64,000 bases of DNA. Origin: Allobosea lathyri (lineage in GTDB: Bacteria; Pseudomonadota; Alphaproteobacteria; Rhizobiales; Beijerinckiaceae). Positions within the stretch are counted from its first letter, which is position 1. Every line of letters starts with the position of its first letter. The translations under genes and the position numbers were made by a program. The notes beneath the pieces are model-generated. The model searched no databases. It was given only the letters and a program-made list of their open reading frames with translations, and had not been told where the DNA came from. Positions 56,090-64,000 of the stretch are shown in pieces. The stretch spans positions 124,001-188,000 of the forward strand of contig NZ_FNUY01000011.1 of NCBI RefSeq assembly GCF_900108245.1, written 5' to 3'.

Positions 56090-57192
56090 GTCGCAAAGCC
56101 ATTCGCGTCCTCATCGTCGACGATTCCGCCTCAGTCCGACAGGTCCTCAGCTCGATCCTGAGCGAGGATCCCGGCATCGAGGTGATGGGCACGGCGGCCG
56201 ACGCCTTTTCCGCCGCCCGCCGCCTGCAGACCGAACTCCCCGATGTCATCATCCTCGACATCGAGATGCCCGGCATGGATGGGCTGACATTCCTGCGCAA
56301 GATCATGGCGCAGCGGCCGATCCCCGTGATCATCTGCTCGACCCTGACCGAGGCCGGTTCACGCGCGTTGTTCGATGCGCTGGAGGCCGGCGCGGTCGAT
56401 GTCCTGCCCAAGCCCCGGATCGACACCCGCAACGCGCTGACGGAAACCGCCGGGCGTCTGCGCCATGCGGTGCGGGCCGCCGCCCAGGCGAAGCTTCGGC
56501 CTCAACAGCCGCGCATGCAGATCGAGCGGAAGCTGACCGCCGACGTGATCATGCCGCCGCCGGTGCCGGGTCGTGTCCGGCAGACGACAGACCGCATCGT
56601 CTGCATCGGCATCTCGACCGGCGGCACAGAGACGCTGCGCGAGGTGCTGCAAGGTCTTCCGGCGAACTGCCCCGGCATCGCCGTCGTCCAGCACATGCCC
56701 GAGAAGTTCACCGCCGCCTTCGCCAAGCGCTTGAACGGTATCTGCGCCATGGAGATCAAGGAAGCCGAGAATGGCGACGAACTCTCCACCGGCCGGGTCC
56801 TGATCGCGCCGGGCAATCGCCACATGCTGCTGCAGCGCGGCGGCGCCCAGTATCGCATCGCCATCAAGGACGGCCCGCCAGTCTCGCGCCACCGCCCTTC
56901 GGTCGACGTCCTGTTTCGCTCCGCCGCGCAATATGCCGGCGCCAACGCGCTCGGCCTGATCATGACCGGCATGGGCGATGACGGCGCGCGTGGCCTTCTC
57001 GAAATGCGCAAGGCCGGCGCACGCACGCTCGCGCAGGATGAGGAGGACTGCGTCGTTTTCGGCATGCCGAAGGAGGCGATCGACCTGGGAGCGGCCGAAC
57101 GTATCGTAAAGCTCCCTCGTGTAGCACAGGAGATCATGGCGTGGCCGAATACGGGAGCGGGCGGGGCTGGGGACTTGGCACACGGCGCCTGA
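56086..57192 (+). CDS. cheB: Chemotaxis glutamate methylesterase CheB
   Basis: 368 aa. Receiver domain with phosphorylation site D58 (IILDIEMPGMDG), a linker, and the esterase domain from about residue 165 with the catalytic Ser in GISTGGTETL, His in VVQHMPEKFT and Asp in MTGMGDDGARGL. Removes methyl groups or deamidates receptors. No cheD is present in the cluster. ATG overlaps cheR. Confidence 0.93.
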   Translation: MSRKAIRVLIVDDSASVRQVLSSILSEDPGIEVMGTAADAFSAARRLQTELPDVIILDIEMPGMDGLTFLRKIMAQRPIPVIICSTLTEAGSRALFDALEAGAVDVLPKPRIDTRNALTETAGRLRHAVRAAAQAKLRPQQPRMQIERKLTADVIMPPPVPGRVRQTTDRIVCIGISTGGTETLREVLQGLPANCPGIAVVQHMPEKFTAAFAKRLNGICAMEIKEAENGDELSTGRVLIAPGNRHMLLQRGGAQYRIAIKDGPPVSRHRPSVDVLFRSAAQYAGANALGLIMTGMGDDGARGLLEMRKAGARTLAQDEEDCVVFGMPKEAIDLGAAERIVKLPRVAQEIMAWPNTGAGGAGDLAHGA

Positions 57193-57230
57193 GTGCGGTT
57201 CGAGGCGTAAGCGTAACACGTGGGACGACG

Positions 57231-58955
57231 ATGATTGTGCCGATGCTGATCCGGTCGCTCGAGGGCAGTGCCCGCGAAATCGACGTTATTTTCGCCAGGG
57301 CCGGCACGGAACTGGGCGAAGGCCTCGGGCTTTTCGAAAGCCTGAAGGAGCGGCTCACCGTGCTCTCGAGCGAGCTCGGCGGCAGCGAGATCGCGCAGGC
57401 GGGCGCTGCGCTGAGCGGGCTCGCAGGCGAACTGCGTGCGATCCAGGGCGCGCTTTCGGACGAGACAACGACCCTGCAAGAGCTCTCCGTCCTTAGCCAT
57501 GCCGCTTCGCAGGCCCTGGAAAATCTGCTCGGGCATATGCGGCTGATCACCATCCTCGCGCGCAGCGCCCGCATCGAGGCCGTCAACGTGAATGCGTCGG
57601 GGCGCGATTTCGGCGATTTCACCGCCGAGATCGTCAGGCTGACGACACAAGCCCAATCGACGATCCAGAATTGTGCCCGCGACCATCAACGCTTCGCCGC
57701 GCTGCTTGCGACCGCACTGACGGCGCAGCGCGCGTTCGAGAGCGGCTATGGCCACGCCCTGTCGCTACTGGCCGACAATCTCCAACAGACGCTCGCGGAT
57801 GTCGCTATCCGGCAAAGTCGCGGCAGCGTGCTGACCGCCGATGCGGCGACCCATTCCGGCAGGATCGCCGGTGCCGCCGGCGGCGCGATCATCGCCTTGC
57901 AATCGGGCGACAGCATTCGCCAGCGGCTGGAGCATGCGATCGCGGCGCTGCGGCTGGTTTCGGCGCTCGAAGCCGGGACCGGTCCGGCTGCGGGTCTCGG
58001 CGAGGGCGAGCGCGGCAGCGCCGCCCATGTCCTGCACCGGCTACAATCGGCACAGCTGCGCGAGAGCGCCGTGACATTGGGCGAGGACGCCACCGCCATC
58101 GAAGCCGCCTTGTCGATGCTCGCCGACGATACCGGCAGCCTGATCGAGAGCGTGCGCAATCTTTACAGCGGCGAAGGCGCTTCGCGGTCCTTCCTCGCGG
58201 ATCTGGAGGCCGATCTGGCGCGCGCTTCCGAGCTTCTGGGCAAATGCGACAATGCCCGCGCCGGCGTCGACCGCGTCACCGCGACCCTGGCCAGCGTATT
58301 GGAGACCTGCCAGCAGACGGTCTCGGCCTTGGCCGGCACGGTGTCCAGCATCGTCCTGATCGGCATGAATGCCGGGCTTCGCGCCGCGCGCGTGGGCACG
58401 GAAGGCCGCAGCCTCGTTGTCATCGCGCAGGAACTGAAATCGGCGGCCGGTCGCGTCGCAGGCGAGGCGACACGGCTGTCGCCCACCTTCGCGCAGATGC
58501 AGACGGCCTCCGCACGGCTGACCGGGAGCGGCCGGCTCGACGCCGCCCATTTCGGTGCGCTCGACATCACGATGCAGGATTCGCTGGCAGCCATGCGCAA
58601 CACCGGAAACCGCCTCGGCGCGGCCCTCGACCAGCTACGGCGCGAGGGTGGCGGCTTCTGCACCGTCGTCGCCAGGGCGACGCTCTCCTTCTCGAATGCA
58701 GGCGCGATGAGCGACCTGATCGCCGCTGCCGCAGCCGAACTCGATCATGCCTGCCGCGACGGCGCTCTGCCCAGCCCCGACGCGGCCGAACCCGTCCGGC
58801 ACCTGATCCAGGAGCATATCTGGCCGAGCTACACGATGGCCGCCGAACGCACCATCCATCGGGCGGTCCTGACCGAATGCGGCCTTGCACAGGCCGAGGC
58901 GGCAGGGAGGGCTCAGCCCGAGCCCGCCGAAGCGCTGGACGATTTCGTCTTCTGA
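57231..58955 (+). CDS. Soluble receptor-like helical protein of the chemotaxis operon
   Basis: 574 aa from the ATG at 57231; a GTG at 57141 inside cheB is less likely. No signal peptide, membrane segment or HAMP. The sequence is almost all helical and rich in Ala, Leu and Arg. Two segments resemble the tip of the chemoreceptor hairpin: one at about residues 104-140 (ITILARSARIEAVNVNASGRDF) and one at about 370-410 (SIVLIGMNAGLRAARVGTEGRS, then LVVIAQELKSAAGRVAGEA). Compare receptor IARQTDLLALNAAVEAARAGE and VVASEVRKLAERS. It is the last gene of the operon and has no name I can assign. Confidence 0.75.
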   Translation: MIVPMLIRSLEGSAREIDVIFARAGTELGEGLGLFESLKERLTVLSSELGGSEIAQAGAALSGLAGELRAIQGALSDETTTLQELSVLSHAASQALENLLGHMRLITILARSARIEAVNVNASGRDFGDFTAEIVRLTTQAQSTIQNCARDHQRFAALLATALTAQRAFESGYGHALSLLADNLQQTLADVAIRQSRGSVLTADAATHSGRIAGAAGGAIIALQSGDSIRQRLEHAIAALRLVSALEAGTGPAAGLGEGERGSAAHVLHRLQSAQLRESAVTLGEDATAIEAALSMLADDTGSLIESVRNLYSGEGASRSFLADLEADLARASELLGKCDNARAGVDRVTATLASVLETCQQTVSALAGTVSSIVLIGMNAGLRAARVGTEGRSLVVIAQELKSAAGRVAGEATRLSPTFAQMQTASARLTGSGRLDAAHFGALDITMQDSLAAMRNTGNRLGAALDQLRREGGGFCTVVARATLSFSNAGAMSDLIAAAAAELDHACRDGALPSPDAAEPVRHLIQEHIWPSYTMAAERTIHRAVLTECGLAQAEAAGRAQPEPAEALDDFVF

Positions 58956-59055
58956 TTCCAGCGTCCGTCGAGCTGGCCTGGCTCAATCGTAAGCGTCGTT
59001 CTCAGGCCATGACCTGATCGCGGGCCGGGCTGGATCCAGATGGGCTTTCAGCGCG

Positions 59056-59083
59056 GGTCAGTTCAGCGCAGGTCAGTTCAGCG
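59056..59083. repeat. 15-bp-period tandem repeat at convergent gene ends
   Basis: GGTCAGTTCAGCG occurs at 59056-59068 and 59071-59083, a perfect pair with a 2-nt spacer. The second copy overlaps the end of the cell-wall hydrolase gene (stop at 59073-59075 on the minus strand). Confidence 0.75.
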
Positions 59084-59978
59084 GCAGGGCGCCGCGAAGG
59101 CCACGGGCATCCGGCATCAGAGCAGCCAGACGGGCGCCGCCCGTCGGCGGCGCGATGAAGGCGCGTGCGGTCTTCCTGGGCAGGTCGAGATCGAACGGCC
59201 TGCTGGGCGGCAGCCGCGCATTGTTGACCAGATTCAGAGACGGACTTGCGAGGGCGGAGGATGTCGGCGCGGGAGCTTCCGAAGCGAAAGCCAGCGGCGC
59301 AGCAGCGAAGGAGGTCGACACTGTGGACGAGGTGGTGGCGAGAGGCGCAGGCGAGGAGACCGCAGCCAGTTGATAGTTCGGCTCCTCGATGCGGCGCCGC
59401 TCGGGCCGTTCGCCCTTCAGATAGAAGGCATTCCCGCCTGCCACCGTCATGTAGTGCATATTGGCGTAGGAAAAGCGCATGCCGGCCATATGAAAGTGTT
59501 TGGCCGCGCCGACAGCCTCATTGCGCTGCCCGTTGAGAATGGCTTCCGCGGCCGCCTCGACTTTCGGCAGGTCGCGTGCGGCCATCTGACGTGTCAGCAC
59601 ACCCGAGGCGAACTGACGTGGTGCGCCGACGACGCCGCAGATGGTCTCGGGATAACGCGGCGATTCCACCCGGTTCATCACGACCGTGCCGACGCCGAGC
59701 AGACCCGTCTCGCTCGAACGGTTCGATTCGAAATACATCGCGCGGACAAGGCATTCCTTCTCGCGCGGGTCGGCCTTCGCCAGGGCAATGGCGCGCTTAC
59801 GGGCCTCCCGGGGCTCCTTTGCCGCGGGGGCAGCAGTCGAAGCGGTCTCGACAGCCGACATGCTGCAGGCGCCCAGAGCCGGCGCAGCCAGTGAAATCAG
59901 AAGCGGGATCGCTCTACGGCCATAACGGCTCATACCGACGGAACGGGCAGTATTTGCAGCGATCACGGTCCGCTTCAT
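59073..59978 (-). CDS. SleB-type cell-wall hydrolase (Hydrolase_2), predicted lipoprotein
   Basis: 301 aa. The ATG at 59978 is supported by AGGAGA 8 nt upstream. A hydrophobic stretch ends in LGAC (Cys about 38), a lipobox. The hydrolase domain at about residues 65-185 includes ECLVRAMYFESN with the expected catalytic Glu, VGTVVMNRVESPRYPETICGVV and the FAS-type substrate region. The C-terminal 115 residues are low-complexity Ala/Ser/Pro/Arg. It probably cuts peptidoglycan at the outer-membrane face during growth or division. Convergent with the chemotaxis operon. Confidence 0.85.
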   Translation of the reverse strand: MKRTVIAANTARSVGMSRYGRRAIPLLISLAAPALGACSMSAVETASTAAPAAKEPREARKRAIALAKADPREKECLVRAMYFESNRSSETGLLGVGTVVMNRVESPRYPETICGVVGAPRQFASGVLTRQMAARDLPKVEAAAEAILNGQRNEAVGAAKHFHMAGMRFSYANMHYMTVAGGNAFYLKGERPERRRIEEPNYQLAAVSSPAPLATTSSTVSTSFAAAPLAFASEAPAPTSSALASPSLNLVNNARLPPSRPFDLDLPRKTARAFIAPPTGGARLAALMPDARGLRGALPLN

Positions 59979-59999
59979 GCGGCAATCTCCTGATTACGG

Positions 60000-60271
60000 G
60001 ACTCGGGCTGCCGCAGGCGGCAGACCGTAGTCACCGGAAAGGAATCCGGAATGTCTTAACAGAAAGTTAATCCGGGAAGAAAGAGGCAAGGCGCGCGACG
60101 CCGGATTCGCTATAGAAACTGCCGGCCATTCCCGCTCACATACGCCAATCGTACAATGGCCTCGCCCGCTTTCCATTCATCAAAACCACCGCGTTTGCGT
60201 CGAAGAATATCTCGCCAGCGCCAACAAGAGGACGTTAAGCTTCGCTCCGAGATGGGCCGGCGCAGCCTCGG
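60000..60271. other. Upstream region of the cell-wall hydrolase gene
   Basis: No gene seen. The part next to the hydrolase start is comparatively AT-rich (for example TTAACAGAAAGTTAATC near 60055-60071) and probably holds its promoter. Beyond it the sequence runs into the ATPase remnant. Confidence 0.5.
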
Positions 60272-60475
60272 CTAATGTCGCGAGAGGATCTCGCTCAGAA
60301 ATTTCCTCGTACGCTCGTGGCGCGGATTGGTGAAAAACTCCTCCGGAGACCCTCCTCGACGATCTGGCCATTCGCCATGAAGATGACGCGGGCGGCTACC
60401 TGACGGGCAAGCCACTCTCATGGGTGACGCAGATCATCGTCATCCCCTCCTCGGCCAGCGAGATCGTAAGCAACG
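60272..60475 (-). pseudogene. C-terminal remnant of a polar amino-acid ABC ATPase (GlnQ/AapP type)
   Basis: Reading the minus strand across frames recovers LAEEGMTMICVTHE, then VIFMANGQIVEEG, then EEFFTNPRHERTRKFLSEILSRH and a stop (60272-60274). This is the order and spacing of the last ~65 residues of glutamine-type ABC ATPases. At least two single-base losses break it: one after THE (within what was MGFARQVA) and one after VEEG. The N-terminal three quarters, with Walker motifs, are absent. Clearly non-functional. Confidence 0.8.
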
Positions 60476-60615
60476 AACCGGTGGCCACGGCGGGACGATT
60501 TTGGTAGCCGCTTCTCCTGGTGACTTTGGCTAGCCGAGGACGGAATTGTGGTGCGTCGATCGGGCGTCTAGGTCGTGGCGGCGCGGTTGGAGCATCACTG
60601 CCCAGCCCAGTCCGT
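60476..60615. other. Non-coding junction beside the ATPase remnant
   Basis: 140 bp with no recognisable gene. It replaces the expected upstream part of the broken ATPase gene, so a deletion or insertion junction lies near 60475. No insertion-sequence end or target duplication was found. Confidence 0.4.
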
Positions 60616-62430
60616 TCAGACCGCCTCTCCCACGATCTCGCGGCGCCTGCGGTCGAGCTCCTCGCTGTAGCGCCGCAGCGTGTGGCTTTCGCTTAGCTGC
60701 CCAACTACGCGCCTCCCGATCATGTCGCTGACGACGGCGAGCGCTTCGCTCTGGCTCCGGTCGAATATCTCGGCCGCCTGCTTGGCGTTCATGGTCGGCT
60801 GGAGAATGTCGTTCTTGTGCTTGAGGAAGTCCAGGATCGAGGCGCCGGGCTCGCGCGGCGCGGCCGTATGGATGTCGGAGATATGGACGATGCCCTGGTA
60901 GCGGCCATCGGCATCGACCACGATCACGCATTGGGTCGATCCGATCGGGCATTTTTCCTTCAGCTGGTCCAGGGAGATGTCCGATCCGATCGTCCTGACA
61001 TCGGCCCGCATCAGCTTGTCGACCGTCAGATTCCGGATCCAGCCGACGTCATGGGCGCTGCGGATGCTTTCGCCGCGCAAATGGAAGCGCCACGTCGCGA
61101 AGGAATAGCCGAAGGTCGTGCGTACCACGACGGCTGAGGTGATCGCCGCCGCGAGTACGAGCGCCGCGACCGTGAGGTTCCCGGTCATTTCGAGCGCCAA
61201 GAAAGTCATCGTCAGCGGCCCGCCGATGATGGAGACGGCGAGCGCGCTCATGCCGACGATCGCCAGGGACGCCGGCGTCAAGCCGCCCAACGACATCGCG
61301 CCTACCACCATGGCGAAGATCTTGCCGAGCAGTGCGCCCATGAAGAGCGAAGCGAAGAAGAGCCCGCCGCGGAAGCCGGATCCGATCGAGACCGCCGACG
61401 CGATGGCCTTCAGAAGAAAGATCTGGATCAGCAGACCGGTCGCGATGTTACCCTCGAGATTGAGATGGAGCGCGCCATGGCCGGCCGACAGAACCTGCGG
61501 CGTCTGCAGAGCGAGCAGGCCAACCGCGACGCCCCCAAGGAGCGGCCGCAGATACGGCGGAACTGCGCTCTTGCGCGCCAGTTCCTCCACCGCCGACACC
61601 ATCATCATGATCGCGATGCCGACGAGCGCGCAGACCACACCCAGGGCGATGGCCGGAACGAAATCGCCGGGCATGATCGCGGGCATATGTCCCGCTTCGA
61701 TCAGGAGACTGCCCGTGGGAAGGAGCCTTGCGATCAGGGTCGCGAGGAGCGCGGCCACCACGACGGGGGCCAGCACCACCGTGCTGTACGACCCGATGAT
61801 GAGTTCGAACGCGTAGAACGCGCCCGTCAGAGGCGCGTTGAAGGCGGCCGCGATCGCGCCGGCCGCGCCGCAGCCGACGAGGATGCGCAGATCCTCCCGC
61901 CGCAGCTTTAGCGTCGCGCCCAGCTTGGAGGCGATACCGGCTGAAAGCTGTGTGTAGCCGGCTTCAAGACCGACCGAAGCGCCGAAGCCGTTGGAGATCA
62001 GGTTTTGCACCGCCACCACGACGCTGCTCGTCAGCGACATGCGCCCTCCATAGAGTGCGTTGGCTTCGATCGGGTCGATAATAGGCCGCATGTTTCGTCT
62101 GGCCTGCAATAGAATCAGGCAGCCGAGAACCATGCCGCCGACGATCGGAGCGCTCAGAACGATCAGGCGGTCGAGAAGGGGTGCCGCGCTCAACCAGTCG
62201 AGGACCGGGATCCCGAAGATCAGGCTGTGCATCGCCTTTGAGATCCAGCTCATGGCGCTCACCGCCACGCCCGCGGCGATACCGACGAGCGCTGCGACGC
62301 CGATCAGCCGGATCTCGCTTCCGCGCGCCGAGAGCTTCTTGCGGAAACGCTGAAGCCTCGCCCAAGCCTCCACGCGCAAGGTCGCGAAGAACGATCCCTG
62401 GCGCGCGAAGGCTGACATTAGAGGATGCAT
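60616..62430 (-). CDS. ClC-family chloride channel with CBS domains
   Basis: 604 aa. Ten or more hydrophobic segments at about residues 35-440 in ClC order. The gating motif reads VGLEAG (usual GREGP), keeping the Glu. The segment normally GSGIP reads DPIEANAL, and the third ion-site motif is GFRGGLFFASLF, lacking the usual Pro. C-terminal residues about 465-600 hold two CBS repeats (VRTIGSDISLDQLKEKCP and DILQPTMNAKQAAEIFD). Membrane anion channel or antiporter; the altered filter makes ion choice uncertain. Start at 62430, with an ATG at 62418 as alternative. Confidence 0.88.
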   Translation of the reverse strand: MHPLMSAFARQGSFFATLRVEAWARLQRFRKKLSARGSEIRLIGVAALVGIAAGVAVSAMSWISKAMHSLIFGIPVLDWLSAAPLLDRLIVLSAPIVGGMVLGCLILLQARRNMRPIIDPIEANALYGGRMSLTSSVVVAVQNLISNGFGASVGLEAGYTQLSAGIASKLGATLKLRREDLRILVGCGAAGAIAAAFNAPLTGAFYAFELIIGSYSTVVLAPVVVAALLATLIARLLPTGSLLIEAGHMPAIMPGDFVPAIALGVVCALVGIAIMMMVSAVEELARKSAVPPYLRPLLGGVAVGLLALQTPQVLSAGHGALHLNLEGNIATGLLIQIFLLKAIASAVSIGSGFRGGLFFASLFMGALLGKIFAMVVGAMSLGGLTPASLAIVGMSALAVSIIGGPLTMTFLALEMTGNLTVAALVLAAAITSAVVVRTTFGYSFATWRFHLRGESIRSAHDVGWIRNLTVDKLMRADVRTIGSDISLDQLKEKCPIGSTQCVIVVDADGRYQGIVHISDIHTAAPREPGASILDFLKHKNDILQPTMNAKQAAEIFDRSQSEALAVVSDMIGRRVVGQLSESHTLRRYSEELDRRRREIVGEAV

Positions 62431-62499
62431 GGGACCAGACCGGCAGTTCGGAGTTGCGAAGACCTCGGCCGGCGGCGACCAGAATGGCTTCAGTTGATA

Positions 62500-63468
62500 T
62501 TATTGCTGCGTGACGCCCATATCCGAGACGAGAGTTCGCCAGCGCATGGTCTCCACCTCAAGCAGCTTCCGAAGCATTGCGGGCCCGCGACGGGCAGGTT
62601 CAGTCGCCTGTACACCGAGCATCTTGAAACGGGCGATGATCTCGGGGTCCTCAAGGGCGCGATCGAGAGCTCCGCTCAGCGACGACAGGACGTCATCGGG
62701 CGTTCCAGGCGGCGCAAACAAAGCGTGCCAGACGCTCATGTCGGCATCCTGCACCCCTGCTTCGCGCAAGGTGGAGATTTGGGGCAACTGGGCAAGGCGC
62801 GTTGTACCAGTCAAGGCGAAGGGCTTTATCGTTTTCGTTTCGGCGTTCGCAATCGCATCCGCCGTCTGGGCGCAGAACAGATCGATATGCCCGCCCATGA
62901 TGTCGGTCATGACGGGAGCGGCTCCGCGATAGGCCACGAAATTCGGCTTGGCCCCGACAGCGCGCGACAGCAACAGGCCGCAGATGTGTGCGCCACCGCC
63001 GAAACCGCCATGGCCGAAGCGGATGTTGTCGTTGTCGGCGCGCATGCGTGCAACGAGTTCCCTGGTGTCGGCGGCTGGAAAGTCGCGGCGCGAGAGCAGG
63101 ACAAAGGGACTCTCATTGATCAGGCCGATCGGTGAGAGCCCGGTCAAAGGATCGAGTTCTATCGTTTTCGAGAAGGCCGGAATGCTGGTCAGCGCGGTGT
63201 TGAAGACGAGAAGCGTATAGCCGTCGGGAGCGGCGCGCGCGACGCGCCTGGCGCCGACCATCCCGCCTGCTCCGACCGCGTTCTCGACGAGGATGCGCTG
63301 TCCATAGAGGCGTCCCATTGCGTCAGCCAGAAGCCGGCCGAACGTATCGGTCGGGCCGCCGGCGGGTGCTGGGACCAGGATAGTGATCTGCCGGCTGGGA
63401 TAGTCTGTCGCGACCACCGGCGCGGTCGCCAGGATCAGCGCCGCCATAGCTCCCCACAGTCGTTTCAT
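62500..63468 (-). CDS. Tripartite tricarboxylate transporter receptor (TctC/Bug family)
   Basis: 322 aa from the ATG at 63468 (GGGAGCAAGAG upstream; an ATG at 63501 is less likely). Sec signal peptide of about 20 residues, then YPSRQITILVPAPAGGPTDTFGRLLADAMG and the ligand-loop signature GAGGMVGARRVARAAPDGYT. Bug proteins bind carboxylates such as citrate, nicotinate or terephthalate. No tctA or tctB is in the window, so it is an orphan or part of a set beyond the edge. Confidence 0.9.
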   Translation of the reverse strand: MKRLWGAMAALILATAPVVATDYPSRQITILVPAPAGGPTDTFGRLLADAMGRLYGQRILVENAVGAGGMVGARRVARAAPDGYTLLVFNTALTSIPAFSKTIELDPLTGLSPIGLINESPFVLLSRRDFPAADTRELVARMRADNDNIRFGHGGFGGGAHICGLLLSRAVGAKPNFVAYRGAAPVMTDIMGGHIDLFCAQTADAIANAETKTIKPFALTGTTRLAQLPQISTLREAGVQDADMSVWHALFAPPGTPDDVLSSLSGALDRALEDPEIIARFKMLGVQATEPARRGPAMLRKLLEVETMRWRTLVSDMGVTQQ

Positions 63469-63525
63469 CTCTTGCTCCCGTTCTTTATCGTTGAAACTCA
63501 ATGACGCCTGGTTCGCGATGGATCG

Positions 63526-64000
63526 TCAGCGCGCGCGCGCAACCGCGGCAGCGGCCTGCTCCGATCCGATATACGAACCGATCCGGCCGAGCTTCTCGTC
63601 GGAGAGATAGCCGTAGCGGTTCATGTGCACGCGCCCGCCCCCGTGGACGAAAGCGGCTTGCAGGCGACGCAGAACATCGTCGGTGGGGCCGTATCCATGA
63701 GCGAGGGCCCAGAATGGCGACGTCTTGATCGCCTTTCGCGCAGCGCGCAGCTTGGTCCCGATGACGTCGTCGGCGGCGCGATGCGGCTCGTTCGGCTCGG
63801 GATAGTGGACGTCCGCCACGTTTTCGGCCTCGGCACGCGTGAACCGGAACGCCCGCCTGACGGCGCAAAGCGCATCGTGCTCGCTCATTCCAGCGTAGCC
63901 CGCGAGCCGCGCAGCATAGGCCCGCTCGATCATCGGCCAATGCATCGTGTAGAGCTTGATGCCAAGTTCGCAGCCCAGCCCGTCGAGGGCGGCGATGTCA
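63526..64000 (-). CDS. Unrecognised protein, N-terminal part outside the window
   Basis: The frame is open to the right edge (…LDGLGCELGIKLYTMHWPMIERAYAARLAGY), so the ATG at 63945 is probably internal. 158 residues are visible; the C-terminus is HMNRYGYLSDEKLGRIGSYIGSEQAAAAVARAR. The pattern of alternating strands and helices with VHMNRYGYLS suggests the last part of a TIM-barrel-like enzyme, but I do not recognise the family. It precedes the TctC-like gene on the same strand by 57 bp and is likely co-transcribed, hinting at a carboxylate-related function. Confidence 0.6.
   Translation of the reverse strand, partial: DIAALDGLGCELGIKLYTMHWPMIERAYAARLAGYAGMSEHDALCAVRRAFRFTRAEAENVADVHYPEPNEPHRAADDVIGTKLRAARKAIKTSPFWALAHGYGPTDDVLRRLQAAFVHGGGRVHMNRYGYLSDEKLGRIGSYIGSEQAAAAVARAR

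Noticed and set aside
60476..60615. Insertion-sequence remnant beside the ATPase fragment
   Set aside because: No transposase fragment, terminal repeats or target duplication can be read; kept only as an unexplained junction.

Overview
This 64-kb window is GC-rich with typical high-GC codon use. Its gene families (several dipeptide-type ABC importers with Tat-exported binding proteins, TRAP and TctC-type receptors, a GlxA-type AraC regulator, LysR-flanked aminoethylphosphonate genes, and a CheA operon with a STAS protein) suggest an alphaproteobacterium of the Hyphomicrobiales, Bosea-like at a guess. That taxonomic call is inference. No rRNA, tRNA, CRISPR array or intact insertion sequence was seen.

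Layout. (1) 1-8951: the 3' end of an aldose 1-epimerase gene, then an ABC operon (binding protein, two permeases, fused double ATPase) leading into two enolase-superfamily dehydratase-like genes. (2) 8952-12296: small genes (two short exported basic proteins, an unknown, an acyl-carrier-like protein without its serine) and a GlxA-type regulator. (3) 12617-23522: a second ABC operon followed by a GlpD-like flavoprotein, an ornithine-cyclodeaminase-family protein, a demethylase-like OYE/FAD flavoenzyme and a third enolase-superfamily gene. The combination looks like an uncharacterised catabolic route. (4) 23568-30042: a compositionally odd 82-aa orphan, then a GntR repressor, TRAP transporter DctQMP and two more enolase-superfamily genes, apparently one operon from a possibly leaderless, self-regulated promoter. 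(5) 30164-33550: a DeoR repressor and a dimethylglycine-dehydrogenase-like protein whose promoter holds a 20-bp-spaced direct repeat.

(6) 33691-48587: a metallophosphoesterase, then a 2-aminoethylphosphonate (AEP) region: a LysR regulator divergent from phnW-phnA-phnY, an AEP-type ABC importer, a Na/Pi cotransporter, a D-2-hydroxyacid dehydrogenase, a class-III PLP enzyme resembling the hydroxy-AEP ammonia-lyase PbfA, and a second LysR regulator. AEP would be transaminated to phosphonoacetaldehyde, oxidised to phosphonoacetate and hydrolysed to acetate plus phosphate, with PbfA feeding hydroxy-AEP into the same aldehyde. (7) 48588-58955: a gene-poor, partly very AT-rich gap, then a chemotaxis operon (STAS, CheY, CheA, CheW, receptor, CheW, CheR, CheB) ending in a soluble protein with two receptor-tip-like segments. 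(8) 59073-64000, all on the minus strand: a SleB-type cell-wall hydrolase, a decayed amino-acid ABC ATPase fragment, a ClC channel with CBS domains, a TctC-type binding protein, and a gene running off the window edge.

A recurring structural theme is a perfect or near-perfect stem-loop directly after each binding-protein gene (four of four multi-gene transporter operons) and after the chemoreceptor gene, expected to raise the level of the first product over the rest of its operon.
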